From the NCBI GenBank assembly GCA_016931715.1, contig JAFGEF010000041.1, positions 38,966-102,965 on the forward strand: a DNA stretch of 64,000 bases, in the 5' to 3' direction. Shown one piece after another: positions 46,843 through 55,984 of this stretch. A program made the translations under genes and the position numbers. The notes below the pieces were generated by a model that was given only the letters and a program-made list of their open reading frames with translations, was not told where the DNA came from and did not search any database. This DNA comes from Sedimentisphaerales bacterium. Its GTDB lineage: Bacteria; Planctomycetota; Phycisphaerae; Sedimentisphaerales; Anaerobacaceae. The stretch's first letter is position 1, and every line of letters begins with the position of its first letter.

Positions 46843-47793
46843 TTATATTTCCTCGCCATTTGTCAGGCCAAGCCTTTCGAGAATACCATCAAATTCATCC
46901 AATGAGTAGAATTCAATGATAATTTTACCTTTTTGACCATTTTTCCGTGTTTCTATATTCACTTTAGTTGCAAGCTGGCTTGCTAACTTCTTTTCCAGGT
47001 CGATAATATTCGTTGGTTTCAATCTAATATTATTCTTTTCTTGACCTGTTGAAGTAAGATACCTTCTTACTAATTTCTCTACCTCTCTGACACTCAGACG
47101 CCCTGCCATTGCTCTATTGGCCAGCTTACGTCGTAGGTCATCTGTTGGCAGAGCAAGAATTGCTCTTGCATGACCCATACTAAGTTTTCCATCAGCTAAA
47201 AGTTGTTTTATTTCCTGTGGTAAGTCCAGTAAACGCAAGTAGTTAGCAACAACTGACCTGTCTTCACCAAGCCTTTCCGCAGCTTGTGCCTGAGTTAGAG
47301 AAAAAGCATTAAGATATTCACGGTATGCTTTGGCTCTTTCTATGGGATTCAAATCTACTCTCTGAATATTCTCAATTAAAGACCACTCATGCATCTGCTC
47401 ATCGTTTGCTTTTCTCACTATAGCAGGTATTGTACGAAGCGAAGCTATCTGAGAAGCTCTAAAACGTCTTTCTCCGGCGATAATCTCATATCCCTGCCCT
47501 ACAGGCCTTACGATAATAGGCTGTATAACTCCATTTGTCTTAATCGAATTAGCAAGATCATTCAATTCCATTTCGTTAAAAACTGTACGTGCCTGGTATG
47601 GATTTACTTTGATTTTATCTATATCAATTTCCCTGAAAGAAGTTCCTAACTCCTTATCTGAAGGCAGGTTAGGATGGATTTGTCTATCTGTTATCAATTC
47701 ATTTTTATCGTTAGAAATGACAGTTATAGGACCTAATAATGATTCAAGTCCCCTGCCGAGATGACGAGGTTTTTCTTTTTTTGCTTCGATCAT
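46843..47793 (-). CDS. parB: Chromosome partitioning protein ParB
   Basis: 316 residues from ATG 47793, which has GGAG 6-7 bases upstream; the in-frame TTG at 47808 and ATG at 47805 lack this. The CTPase box GERRFRA is near residue 105. The HTH for parS binding is in LTQAQAAERLGEDRSVVANYLRLLDLP, and a C-terminal dimer domain follows. It spreads from parS and loads SMC. Two perfect parS sites are in the gene-free region just upstream. No parA is adjacent, which is unusual. Confidence 0.95.
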   Translation of the reverse strand: MIEAKKEKPRHLGRGLESLLGPITVISNDKNELITDRQIHPNLPSDKELGTSFREIDIDKIKVNPYQARTVFNEMELNDLANSIKTNGVIQPIIVRPVGQGYEIIAGERRFRASQIASLRTIPAIVRKANDEQMHEWSLIENIQRVDLNPIERAKAYREYLNAFSLTQAQAAERLGEDRSVVANYLRLLDLPQEIKQLLADGKLSMGHARAILALPTDDLRRKLANRAMAGRLSVREVEKLVRRYLTSTGQEKNNIRLKPTNIIDLEKKLASQLATKVNIETRKNGQKGKIIIEFYSLDEFDGILERLGLTNGEEI

Positions 47794-47931
47794 AAATTGC
47801 TCCATCAATTAAACAAATTACCATTTTAATATATAATTAAAAGCTGTAACATAAACAGACTGATATATATTTCGGAATATTAAAAAGTATTTCTGTAAAA
47901 ATGCAAAACAAAAATTGATTATTTAAGAAAA

Positions 47932-47947
47932 TGTTTCACGTGAAACA
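47932..47947. promoter_or_regulatory. parS site 1
   Basis: TGTTTCACGTGAAACA is a perfect palindrome and an exact match to the widely conserved parS consensus bound by ParB. It is 139 bp upstream of the parB start. Confidence 0.95.
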
Positions 47948-48088
47948 TTGTTTTTATGAGACAAAAGGAAATCTAAGAATATATTCTATCAAATAAACCT
48001 TGCCTATTCCGAAATGATTACCTATATCATCCATACCACCATATCATAGAGCTTAATTCATAATAAAAATATTTTTGTATTTAAACAA

Positions 48089-48104
48089 TGTTTCACGTGA
48101 AACA
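48089..48104. promoter_or_regulatory. parS site 2
   Basis: A second exact copy of the 16-base parS palindrome, 157 bp from the first. Two sites this close are a natural ParB loading zone. Confidence 0.95.
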
Positions 48105-48253
48105 TTAATAAACCTTATTTAATATATACGCTCAAACCATTATCAGTTATAACAGTAAACTATGTTATCTTTTCATATCCTTTTAATTAAGTTCAACTCT
48201 TAAATAAGTTGGTGATATAAAGGTTGTGTAATCATTAAAGGTTTGTAAAAGAT

Positions 48254-48436
48254 GGATTTATCGCATTGTTGGCAACAACATATATTTGTCATAAAAGGGC
48301 GAAACAACAAGAGATACCGCCCCATGTCGTATGCGGCTATTGATGGCACTCGTGTTGCTTCCCAGCGTTGTCCTATCATCAATAATAGCAGTTATATTAT
48401 ATACAAACATGTTGTTGTCTTTTAAGCGTTAAATCC
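48254..48436. repeat. Dyad element A (long imperfect inverted repeat)
   Basis: The ends 48254-48288 and 48404-48436 are imperfect inverted complements: GGATTTA.CGC.T and AACAACAT.TTTG agree in both arms. Inside is a small hairpin GGGCG/CGCCC. It is more GC-rich than its surroundings. It could fold as one transcript with a long terminal stem of about 183 nt, or be a non-coding mobile relic. Strand is undetermined. Confidence 0.55.
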
Positions 48437-48523
48437 AATAACTTACATAAAGTACATGCAGTAGAGTTAACAACTAATTATTATCTTCCTAAGGTTTGGG
48501 GAATAAATTGTTTAAATAAATGC

Positions 48524-48754
48524 GTTTATCGCATTATGGCTTCCAGCACAAAAGGCAAACGAGTCCGGAATTATACCGAACCTGTTGTGCCGTATAGCAT
48601 CGGGATCAGCGCTCGGGTCGCACTCCTGCATTGGCCTTTCCTCTGTGTCGATAATGAGATAGTAGATATTTTGCCATGTTAAAACAAGAACAAAATCTCA
48701 AAAGTAAAGCTATCGATACAAATATTGTGTTGGAAGCAAAGAAGCGATAAAAAC
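48524..48754. repeat. Dyad element B (related long imperfect inverted repeat)
   Basis: The ends 48524-48551 and 48725-48754 are inverted complements sharing TTATCGC, GCTTCCA and CACAA. The left arm shares TTTATCGCATT exactly with element A, and the following AAAAGG.C.AA..A..AG pattern also recurs, so A and B appear to be diverged copies of one element type. About 231 bp long. Confidence 0.5.
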
Positions 48755-49076
48755 AAAAACACAACTTGAAAAATATATTTTTAATTGCGTTACCACAAAC
48801 TATGGGACGATAATAAAATTTTAAAACTCTTAATAATTATTATTGCAAGCAGTTGTATTAAATAGATAGAAGAGTAAAAAAAAGATAGAGATTAATAATT
48901 AAAATAATAGTCATTCTTCAAAAAATATATATAGTTATATATATATCAAATAATACATATAGTATATCTATATTAAAATATCTAATATAATCTTATATTT
49001 TTTAAAAGAGAAAAATACAATAATCTTTCACTAATGTTATAATAATTAGCAGGGTGTTAGAGTATGAAAGGAAATA

Positions 49077-49706
49077 ATGTATATGTCCTATAATATGAAA
49101 GAAATATTAATTGCTACAACTAATCCAGGTAAAATCATCGAGATACAAAGCTGCCTGGGTGAAGAAATAAAGCTGCTCAGCCTTAAAGATTTCGCATCCA
49201 TAAAAGAAATAGAAGAAGATGGCAAAACATTTGAAGAAAACGCACGCAAAAAGGCTCTTGGTTATGCGAAATCTTCTCAATGCCTGACATTAGCTGATGA
49301 TTCAGGACTTGAAATAGATGCTCTAAACGGCGCTCCCGGAGTGAATTCAGCAAGATTTTCAGGCCCAAAATTAAAAGACGAAGAAAGAACTCTTATAGAT
49401 CATCGGAATATAACAAAGGTAATTAAACTTATTGAAAATGTACCACAGGAAAAACGAACAGCTCGATTCGTTTGCTGCATGTGCCTGGCAAGTCCGGAAA
49501 AAATAATTATCGAATCAACAGGAACACTTGAAGGAATTATAATAAATAATGAAGTCGGTACGAATGGTTTTGGTTATGATCCTATCTTTTTTGTTCCTTC
49601 TATGAAAAAAACAGTAGCGCAATTAACTCAGAATGAAAAAAATTCCATCTCACATCGCGGCAAAGCTATTCGAGCATTAAAAGAAAAAATGAAGTATTTA
49701 TTATAA
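49077..49706 (+). CDS. rdgB: XTP/dITP diphosphatase
   Basis: 209 residues. Start ATG 49077 has AAAGGAAAT just upstream; a second ATG at 49095 begins the conserved core. The signature MKEILIATTNPGKIIEI is followed by TLADDSGLEIDALNGAPGVNSARFSG and the late GTNGFGYDPIFFVP...SHRGKAIRAL. It removes non-canonical purine nucleotides (XTP, dITP, ITP) from the pool to protect DNA. It starts after the parS region and is followed by topA. Confidence 0.96.
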   Translation: MYMSYNMKEILIATTNPGKIIEIQSCLGEEIKLLSLKDFASIKEIEEDGKTFEENARKKALGYAKSSQCLTLADDSGLEIDALNGAPGVNSARFSGPKLKDEERTLIDHRNITKVIKLIENVPQEKRTARFVCCMCLASPEKIIIESTGTLEGIIINNEVGTNGFGYDPIFFVPSMKKTVAQLTQNEKNSISHRGKAIRALKEKMKYLL

Positions 49707-50126
49707 TTAATGCGGCAGGGGGGGTAAAAAAGAAATTGTTTAATTTTATAATGTCCTATAATATATATTGTATCTGTATAATAACAAGCATATACATAAT
49801 AATTATAGTATAATTTCACAACATATTAGATGTAATATGTTTCTTAAAGGATATGAAAAGAAAACAAAAGAATTCTTATTATTAATTCATGATTTCTTAT
49901 AATCATACAGGCGATAAATATCATTTCTTCGAACAAAAATTGATTTTTATCTTAAAATAATAATATTTCCTTCTTGACAGGCTGTTAAATTGGATGTATT
50001 TACCCTTTCTAAATTTATTATGATAAAACGCCGATAACGGATTCGTAAATCAGTTTTTTTCTTATCTGTATAGAAAACATTGATAAAAGTGTGAAGAACG
50101 CACAATAATTATAATCTCGAAAAAAT
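49707..50126. other. Spacer between rdgB and topA
   Basis: 420 bp with no supported gene. It contains a G-run (about 49721-49727), AT-rich stretches and the topA promoter candidate. No RNA gene was recognised. Confidence 0.6.
49974..50002 (+). promoter_or_regulatory. Likely sigma70-type promoter for topA
   Basis: A perfect -35 TTGACA (49974-49979), a 17-base spacer and a -10 TATTTA (49997-50002) lie 124 bases before the topA ATG. This is the best promoter match in the window. Confidence 0.55.
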
Positions 50127-52493
50127 ATGGCAAAATTAAGCTCGAAAAAAGCGTTAGTAATTGTCGAATCACCTGCAAAAGCCAAGACAATAAATAAATA
50201 TCTCGGCCCAGGATATGAAGTCAAAGCATCTATGGGACATGTTCGCGACCTTCCTTCGAAAGGTATTAATGTTGATATCGAAAATAATTTCGAGCCGACA
50301 TATGCCATTATGCCCGGCAAACAAAAGACCGTATCAGCACTGAAAACAGCGATGAAAGGCTGTGATACGCTGTATCTGGCAACAGACCTTGACCGGGAGG
50401 GTGAGGCTATCGCCTGGCATCTCGCCCAGATTTTGAAAATACCCGAAGAAAAAACATACCGTGTTATTTTCAACGCAATTACAAAATCTGCGATAACTCA
50501 AGCCTTTGCTGAGCCTGGTAAACTCGATATTAATAAAATAATGGCGCAACAGGCTCGTCGTATTCTCGACAGGATTGTCGGTTACCAGATAAGTCCGTTA
50601 CTTTGGAAAAAAGTTGCAAGGGGATTATCGGCAGGGCGTGTGCAATCAGTTGCAGTAAAGATAATTGTCGAACGCGAACGAGAAATTCGTGCATTCAAAC
50701 CTGAAGAATACTGGTTAATTCCGGCAGTCTTTACAGCCGACTTGCAGGCAAATTATACAAAAGAGTGGCTTGATTTTCTTTCTTCACAAGTCGAGAATGG
50801 CAAGGGACCTACCATTGCGGAACAGACAGAATGGCTTATTAAACACAATGCCTTCAAAAGTGAATTATACCAAATTGGCGATGAAAAATTCCATGTTTCC
50901 TCGAAAGAACAGGCCGAACGGATTTTCAATGCTCTTAAAGATGCTAAATTCATACTGAACGACCTGCAAACCAAGGAATCCCAGTCACATCCTTCGGCTC
51001 CTTTCATTACTTCCACACTTCAGCAGGCAGCAGCAAATCGACTTGGATACAGCGCTAAAAGCACCATGGCTATAGCGCAGCAGCTATACGAGGGAATCGA
51101 CTTAGGCTCAATGGGATCGCTCGGACTTATCACATATATGAGAACGGACAGCACTCATATTTCCGGTGAGGCAATCTCGGATGCACGAAAATATATAAAA
51201 AACAGGTTTGGTCCTGAATATCTGCCTGAAAAACCGAAGGTTTATGCTTCCAAGAAAAATGCACAACAGGCACATGAAGCGATTCGCCCGACCGATGTGG
51301 ATATTACACCGGAAGAGATAAAATCATTTTTAAAAAATGAACAATATAAAATATATGACCTTATCTGGCGTCGTTTTGTCGCATGCCAGATGGAATCCGC
51401 AAAATGGGATGTCACCAATATCAATATCAAAGCCGATACTTCGATAGGTCCATGCTGCTACAGAACAACAGGGCACATTCTTGTCTTTGACGGATTTACA
51501 AAAGTCTGGTCTATATCATCGAGTGAACAGGAGCTTCCGAAGATGAATATCGGTCAGGAACTCGCGCCTGTCGATATAAAAGCCGAGCAGCATTTCACAA
51601 AACCTCCTGCCAGGTACACAGAAGCATCATTAGTTAAAGCCCTTGAGAAGGAAGGCATAGGCAGGCCAAGCACTTATGCTTCAATTATAAGCACGATTCA
51701 GGAACGTGAATATGTCAAGCAGGTAGATAAAAAATTCGCGGCTACCGATCTCGGCGAGGTAGTGACAGACAAGCTCAACGAATATTTCCCGAAAGTAATG
51801 GATATCGCTTTTACGCGATATATGGAAGAACAGCTTGACAGAATAGAAGAGCAGCATCTTGACTGGACAGGTGTTCTAAAAGATTTTTATGGTCCTTTCA
51901 GCCAAAATCTGAAAACAGCAGCAGAACAGATGGAACATGCCAAAGCAGAAGTGACACCGAGCGAGTACTTATGTCCCGATTGCGGCAAGCAACTCGTGTA
52001 CAGGTTCGGCAAGAACGGCAAGTTTCTGAGCTGCTCTGCGTATCCGGACTGCAAATTCGCATGTCCCTGTGACAAGGAAGGAAAAATGATAGAGGAAAAA
52101 ACAACAGACCAAAAATGTCCCAAATGCGGGAAACCAATGGTGCATAAAAGCGGACGCTTCGGTGAATTTCTCGGATGCAGTGACTATCCCGAATGCAAGA
52201 CAACTCTCAAGCTCGATAAGGAAGGCAATGTTTTGCCGCCCAAGCCGCCTGCAGAGCCGTCGGGAATCAAGTGCCATAAATGCAAGCAGGGCGAGCTGGT
52301 TATTCGCCAGAGCAAGAAAGGGCCGTTCCTTGGCTGCAATAAATTCCCGAAATGCAGAACTATTGTCAGCTACAAGCAGCTGGATGAGCTGAAAAAACTG
52401 CAAGCCGAAGGAAAGTGGCCACCGGAAACTCCCGAACAGGCAGACGAAATACTCGAAAAGAAAAAGGCGAAAGTCACCGCAAAAGCAAAGTGA
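50127..52493 (+). CDS. topA: DNA topoisomerase I
   Basis: 788 residues. The Toprim domain starts ALVIVESPAKAKTI with DLDREGEAIAWH; the active-site tyrosine is in GLITYMRTDSTHIS. The C-terminus carries three zinc-ribbon modules of the CPxCGK...FLGCSxYPxC type. It relaxes negative supercoils. The sequence looks complete and normal. It is followed by a metalloprotease-like lipoprotein 130 bp away. Confidence 0.97.
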   Translation: MAKLSSKKALVIVESPAKAKTINKYLGPGYEVKASMGHVRDLPSKGINVDIENNFEPTYAIMPGKQKTVSALKTAMKGCDTLYLATDLDREGEAIAWHLAQILKIPEEKTYRVIFNAITKSAITQAFAEPGKLDINKIMAQQARRILDRIVGYQISPLLWKKVARGLSAGRVQSVAVKIIVEREREIRAFKPEEYWLIPAVFTADLQANYTKEWLDFLSSQVENGKGPTIAEQTEWLIKHNAFKSELYQIGDEKFHVSSKEQAERIFNALKDAKFILNDLQTKESQSHPSAPFITSTLQQAAANRLGYSAKSTMAIAQQLYEGIDLGSMGSLGLITYMRTDSTHISGEAISDARKYIKNRFGPEYLPEKPKVYASKKNAQQAHEAIRPTDVDITPEEIKSFLKNEQYKIYDLIWRRFVACQMESAKWDVTNINIKADTSIGPCCYRTTGHILVFDGFTKVWSISSSEQELPKMNIGQELAPVDIKAEQHFTKPPARYTEASLVKALEKEGIGRPSTYASIISTIQEREYVKQVDKKFAATDLGEVVTDKLNEYFPKVMDIAFTRYMEEQLDRIEEQHLDWTGVLKDFYGPFSQNLKTAAEQMEHAKAEVTPSEYLCPDCGKQLVYRFGKNGKFLSCSAYPDCKFACPCDKEGKMIEEKTTDQKCPKCGKPMVHKSGRFGEFLGCSDYPECKTTLKLDKEGNVLPPKPPAEPSGIKCHKCKQGELVIRQSKKGPFLGCNKFPKCRTIVSYKQLDELKKLQAEGKWPPETPEQADEILEKKKAKVTAKAK

Positions 52494-52623
52494 TGTTGAT
52501 ATACTATTGCGCTGAATAAATTTCCAATTCAACCAATTCGCAGAGATAATCTTTTCTATCGACATAATATTAAGTTTTTTCTATAATCATCCTAAGGGTT
52601 TAAAATGAGAGAAAGGACTTAAT

Positions 52624-53670
52624 ATGACTCAGAAGACCAGGCATATCAAAAAACTACTGCTAACAAATATAATTTTGCTTATAATTTCAATCATATCCGG
52701 CTGCGGTTCAAAAGCTACGTTTCATAAATACATGCGGCAAGAGCTGTTGTATCTTAATGAGCAACCTTACAGTCGGCTTTATGTAGAGGTAGATTCTGTT
52801 GAAGGCGTAGAAGTTCCTGATAAATGGCTGAATGTACTAAAAGAATTCCTTGTTGAACATTGCTCTAAACCTGATGGAATTGAAATTGTTCGTGATAAAC
52901 CGATTGCCTACGATGATATCAGGGATATGCCAATTGGCCCGGCGTCTATTTTGTGTATTGACGGTCCTGACCCAAACTTTGGTTCTCAAGCTGCATATCT
53001 ACATGTCTTTTTCTATAACAAGGACAAGATATTCAAAAAAACAACTAAAACCCCGTTTGTAGTTGCCGAATGTCCTTCTACTATTTTCTATAACTCAGAC
53101 TATTTGAAATATAGAAATAAACAATTTGCGCCTTTTGCACTTTCTCACGAAGCAGGTCATGTTTTGGGATTATGCAGAAATAAATCACATGGAGACGGCT
53201 TACATTGTAAAAATAATAATTGTCTGATGAATTCTACTCCGGGATTTTTACAGGAGATTGGTTTGATATTCGGTATTCCAACAAAAAAGCAGTTGTGTAA
53301 TAATTGTCGAATTGACATTACAAACTGCAAATCTGAAGGCATCAATCCCAATCTTACATTCGATGGGCCGTTTCTCATCCGAAAAGAGAGCGGATATTCT
53401 GTGGCGACTTTGCCATATTGTGTTTTATTAATTCCCGATGCTTTCAAAAATAACTTTAATTGGCAAAATGCTCTTTACAGTATGAAAGAACACTACCTGG
53501 CAAAAAAATACAAGTATTTTTATAAAAACATATTAATATCAAAAAGCAAGGACGGCTCATCTCCTGACATGAATTTATACAAAGACATCTTTGTCAAAGC
53601 AATCGATGATCCGGATCCGGAAGTAAAAAAATATGCCGCTCAAATGTTAAAGACACTCGAACAGAAATAA
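52624..53670 (+). CDS. Lipid-anchored archaemetzincin-like metallopeptidase
   Basis: 348 residues. A type II signal peptide ends in ISGC near residue 27. The zinc motif HEAGH is at 175-179 with G182 and L183. Archaemetzincins then have a third His and a Cys-rich site (HCx4C, later CxxC). Here LHC appears only after about nine extra residues, ending with CLM at 200-202 and CNNC at 225-228. So the fold and second zinc site seem kept, with an insertion inside the motif. SD AAAGGA precedes the ATG. It is probably a periplasmic peptidase. Substrate and activity are unproven. Confidence 0.72.
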   Translation: MTQKTRHIKKLLLTNIILLIISIISGCGSKATFHKYMRQELLYLNEQPYSRLYVEVDSVEGVEVPDKWLNVLKEFLVEHCSKPDGIEIVRDKPIAYDDIRDMPIGPASILCIDGPDPNFGSQAAYLHVFFYNKDKIFKKTTKTPFVVAECPSTIFYNSDYLKYRNKQFAPFALSHEAGHVLGLCRNKSHGDGLHCKNNNCLMNSTPGFLQEIGLIFGIPTKKQLCNNCRIDITNCKSEGINPNLTFDGPFLIRKESGYSVATLPYCVLLIPDAFKNNFNWQNALYSMKEHYLAKKYKYFYKNILISKSKDGSSPDMNLYKDIFVKAIDDPDPEVKKYAAQMLKTLEQK

Positions 53671-53675
53671 TAATC

Positions 53676-53779
53676 TGTCATTCAGAGTGCAGCGAAGAAT
53701 CTGGCTCGCGAATATAATTTCTGTTTCTATAGTAGCTTAAATTTCGTTGCCCAGATGCTTCATTTCATTCAGCATGACA
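53676..53779. repeat. MITE-like palindromic element
   Basis: 104 bp whose two ends are imperfect inverted repeats of about 29 bases: TGTCAT.C.GA at the left and CCAGAT...TGACA at the right. It lies between the metalloprotease gene and the end of transketolase. It resembles widely dispersed non-coding palindromes in bacterial genomes. Confidence 0.6.
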
Positions 53780-53788
53780 AATTGTATG

Positions 53789-55822
53789 CTATTTGCTATT
53801 CGCGATAGATTTTTTCGCTGCTTCTGTAACTGCCTCTGCTGTAATACCGAATTTTTCGAAGCATGTTTTTGCTGGCGCCGATGCACCGAAAGATGACATA
53901 CCGATGAAAATTCCTTTGTCACCGATGTATTTATGCCAGCCAAGCTCTACCCCGGCTTCGACCGCGACTCGTGCCTTTACTTTTGGTGAAAGCACGGAAT
54001 CTTTATACTTCTGGTCCTGTTTCTCGAAAAGCTCCCATGAAGGCATACTGACGACCTGCGCTTTAACGCCGTCTTTTGCGAGAGTTTCAGCGGCACTAAT
54101 AGCAAGTGATACTTCAGAGCCGCTGGCCATGAGAATAACGTCAGGTTTTTTCTCATCGACAAGAACATAAGCGCCTTTGCATGTATTTTTCGCAGAGCCG
54201 TACTTACTTTGATCCAGCACAGGCAGATTCTGTCTTGTCAGCAGCAGGGCGATCGGGCCGTCTTTATGCTCTAATGTGTATTTCCATGCCTGTACAGTTT
54301 CATTCGCATCGGCAGGGCGGAATACTACCAGATTCGGAATTGCTCTCAATGACGCAAGATGCTCGACAGGCTGATGTGTCGGTCCGTCCTCACCGACTCC
54401 GATACTGTCATGCGTCCAGACGAAAATGCTTGGGTATTTTGATATAGCCGCGACTCGAACAGAAGGCCTCATATAGTCGGAAAAGACGAAAAATGTCCCG
54501 CCGTATGCACGCAGTATCCCGCTTACGGAAATACCGTTAAGAATCGAACCCATCGCATGTTCGCGAATACCAAAGCGGATGTATCTTCCATCACGTGATT
54601 CACGCTGGAAATCTTTCGCGTCTTTCCAGATTGTATTATTTGATGGAGTCAGGTCGGCTGAGCCTCCCATCATCATAGGCAATTTTGGCATAACTGCCGC
54701 AAGAACTTTTCCTGAAGCGCTTCTTGTAGCTATCGATTCGCCTGCTTTGAAGGTCGGGAGTATCTCGTCGAGATTTACAGTTAGTTTCCCCGCAGCGGCT
54801 GAAGTGAATTCTTTCGCGAGGTCCGGGTATTTCTCTGCATAGTTCTCGAACATCTTGTTCCATAATGCCTCTGCTTTTTTGCCTTTCTCGATTACTTTTT
54901 TGAAGTGCGGTTTCACTTCTGCAGGTATATGGAATTTCATATTTGGATCCCAGCCGAACTTTTCCTTAATCAAACGGATTTCATCTTCACCCAGCGGTGC
55001 GCCATGCGCCTCGGATGTATCCTGTTTGTTGGGACTTCCGTAAGCGATATGTGTTCGCAGCTTTATCATTGCAGGCTTTCCCTGTACCGTCATATCAAGC
55101 GCTGTCTCGAAAGCAGCCATATCGTTGCCGTCACCGCTTACTTCCTGAACGTTCCAGCCGTATGCCTCGAAACGCATTTTCCTGTCTTCAGTGAATGAGA
55201 GTTTGGTATCACCATCTATGCTGATGTGATTGTCATCGTAAATAACAATTAAATTATCAAGTCCCAAATGCCCTGCGAGCGAGCATGCTTCCGAGGAAAC
55301 GCCTTCCTGGAGGTCGCCGTCACCTGCAATCACAAATATTTTATAATCAATAACAGGAAAACCGTCACGATTGAAATAATTTGCCAGATATTTCTGCGCT
55401 ATTGCCATTCCTACCGCGTTGGAGATTCCCTGTCCGAGCGGTCCGGTTGTTACTTCGATGCCGTGATCCAAATTAAACTCAGGGTGCCCCGGGGTTTTGC
55501 TGCCCCATTGACGGAACTTTTTGATTTCATCCAGACTAATGTCATAACCGCACAGATGCAGCATGGAATACAGCAGCATGCTTCCGTGACCCGCAGAAAG
55601 CACGAACCTGTCGCGGTTAGACCATCGTGGATTGGCAGGATTGAAATTCATATATTTTGTCCAAAGTATATATGTCGCCGGCGCCATTCCCATAGGCATT
55701 CCAGGGTGTCCTGATTTGGCTTCCTGCACGCCGTCCATTGATAGAAATCTGATTGTCTGAATACATAACTCGTCAAGCTCGTTGAGTCCCGGGTTCTTTT
55801 TTGCGTTCATTGTTTTTTCCAT
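53789..55822 (-). CDS. tkt: Transketolase
   Basis: 677 residues, the usual length. SGHPGMPMGMAPATYILW and the thiamine diphosphate motif GDGDLQEGVSSEACSLAGHLGLDNLIVIYDDN are in the N-terminal half. GEDGPTHQPVEHLASLRAIPNL and the transketolase C-terminal domain follow. It moves two-carbon units in the pentose phosphate path. It is 162 bp downstream of gnd on the same strand, giving a pentose phosphate cluster. Palindromic repeats flank both ends. Confidence 0.97.
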   Translation of the reverse strand: MEKTMNAKKNPGLNELDELCIQTIRFLSMDGVQEAKSGHPGMPMGMAPATYILWTKYMNFNPANPRWSNRDRFVLSAGHGSMLLYSMLHLCGYDISLDEIKKFRQWGSKTPGHPEFNLDHGIEVTTGPLGQGISNAVGMAIAQKYLANYFNRDGFPVIDYKIFVIAGDGDLQEGVSSEACSLAGHLGLDNLIVIYDDNHISIDGDTKLSFTEDRKMRFEAYGWNVQEVSGDGNDMAAFETALDMTVQGKPAMIKLRTHIAYGSPNKQDTSEAHGAPLGEDEIRLIKEKFGWDPNMKFHIPAEVKPHFKKVIEKGKKAEALWNKMFENYAEKYPDLAKEFTSAAAGKLTVNLDEILPTFKAGESIATRSASGKVLAAVMPKLPMMMGGSADLTPSNNTIWKDAKDFQRESRDGRYIRFGIREHAMGSILNGISVSGILRAYGGTFFVFSDYMRPSVRVAAISKYPSIFVWTHDSIGVGEDGPTHQPVEHLASLRAIPNLVVFRPADANETVQAWKYTLEHKDGPIALLLTRQNLPVLDQSKYGSAKNTCKGAYVLVDEKKPDVILMASGSEVSLAISAAETLAKDGVKAQVVSMPSWELFEKQDQKYKDSVLSPKVKARVAVEAGVELGWHKYIGDKGIFIGMSSFGASAPAKTCFEKFGITAEAVTEAAKKSIANSK

Positions 55823-55922
55823 AATTATAGATTATTGATATCTTTCAGTTTAAAAAATAAGTGCTGACAGGATAACAATTCATTTCGATTTTCGCAAGGA
55901 AATTTTTGTTCGGCGGCCAGAT

Positions 55923-55949
55923 GCTGAATCCGGCTCCGGCGGATTCAGC
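55923..55949. repeat. Hairpin between gnd and tkt
   Basis: GCTGAATCC and GGATTCAGC form a perfect 9-bp stem around a palindromic GGCTCCGGC loop, next to CCAGAT and CGACAG that recall the element at 53676-53779. It may be a related palindrome and could act as a weak terminator for gnd, though there is no T-run. Confidence 0.5.
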
Positions 55950-55984
55950 ACGACAGTAATTGATACATACTTTTGTAACAATAT

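Larger units (their letters stand above)
47794..49076. other. Gene-free AT-rich region between parB and rdgB
   Basis: About 1.28 kb without a supported gene. It holds two parS sites (47932, 48089), two imperfect long dyads (48254-48436 and 48524-48754), and a very AT-rich end (about 48780-49060) with ATATA runs. A short open frame at 48200-48382 is not supported. The layout suits a centromere-like or origin-proximal region, but no convincing DnaA-box cluster (TTATNCACA) was seen. Confidence 0.7.

Noticed and set aside
48200..48382. 60-residue minus-strand open frame in the parS region
   Set aside because: The frame is broken in the related dyad B, there is no convincing SD or family match, and it overlaps the inverted-repeat element.
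48600..48680. GAGGAAAG on the minus strand resembling the RNase P RNA conserved block
   Set aside because: The other conserved blocks of RNase P RNA are missing and the surrounding sequence is too AT-rich.
48254..48754. Dyads as integron attC sites
   Set aside because: Element A has a GTTAAAT near its right end, but the left core is imperfect, the arms are too long and B lacks the GTTRRRY core. No integrase is present.
47794..49076. Replication origin
   Set aside because: AT-rich and next to parS, but no DnaA-box cluster and no dnaA gene was found. Only an inference from context.
49715..49730. G-run after rdgB as a regulatory G-quadruplex
   Set aside because: A single run of seven Gs without the other three runs needed.
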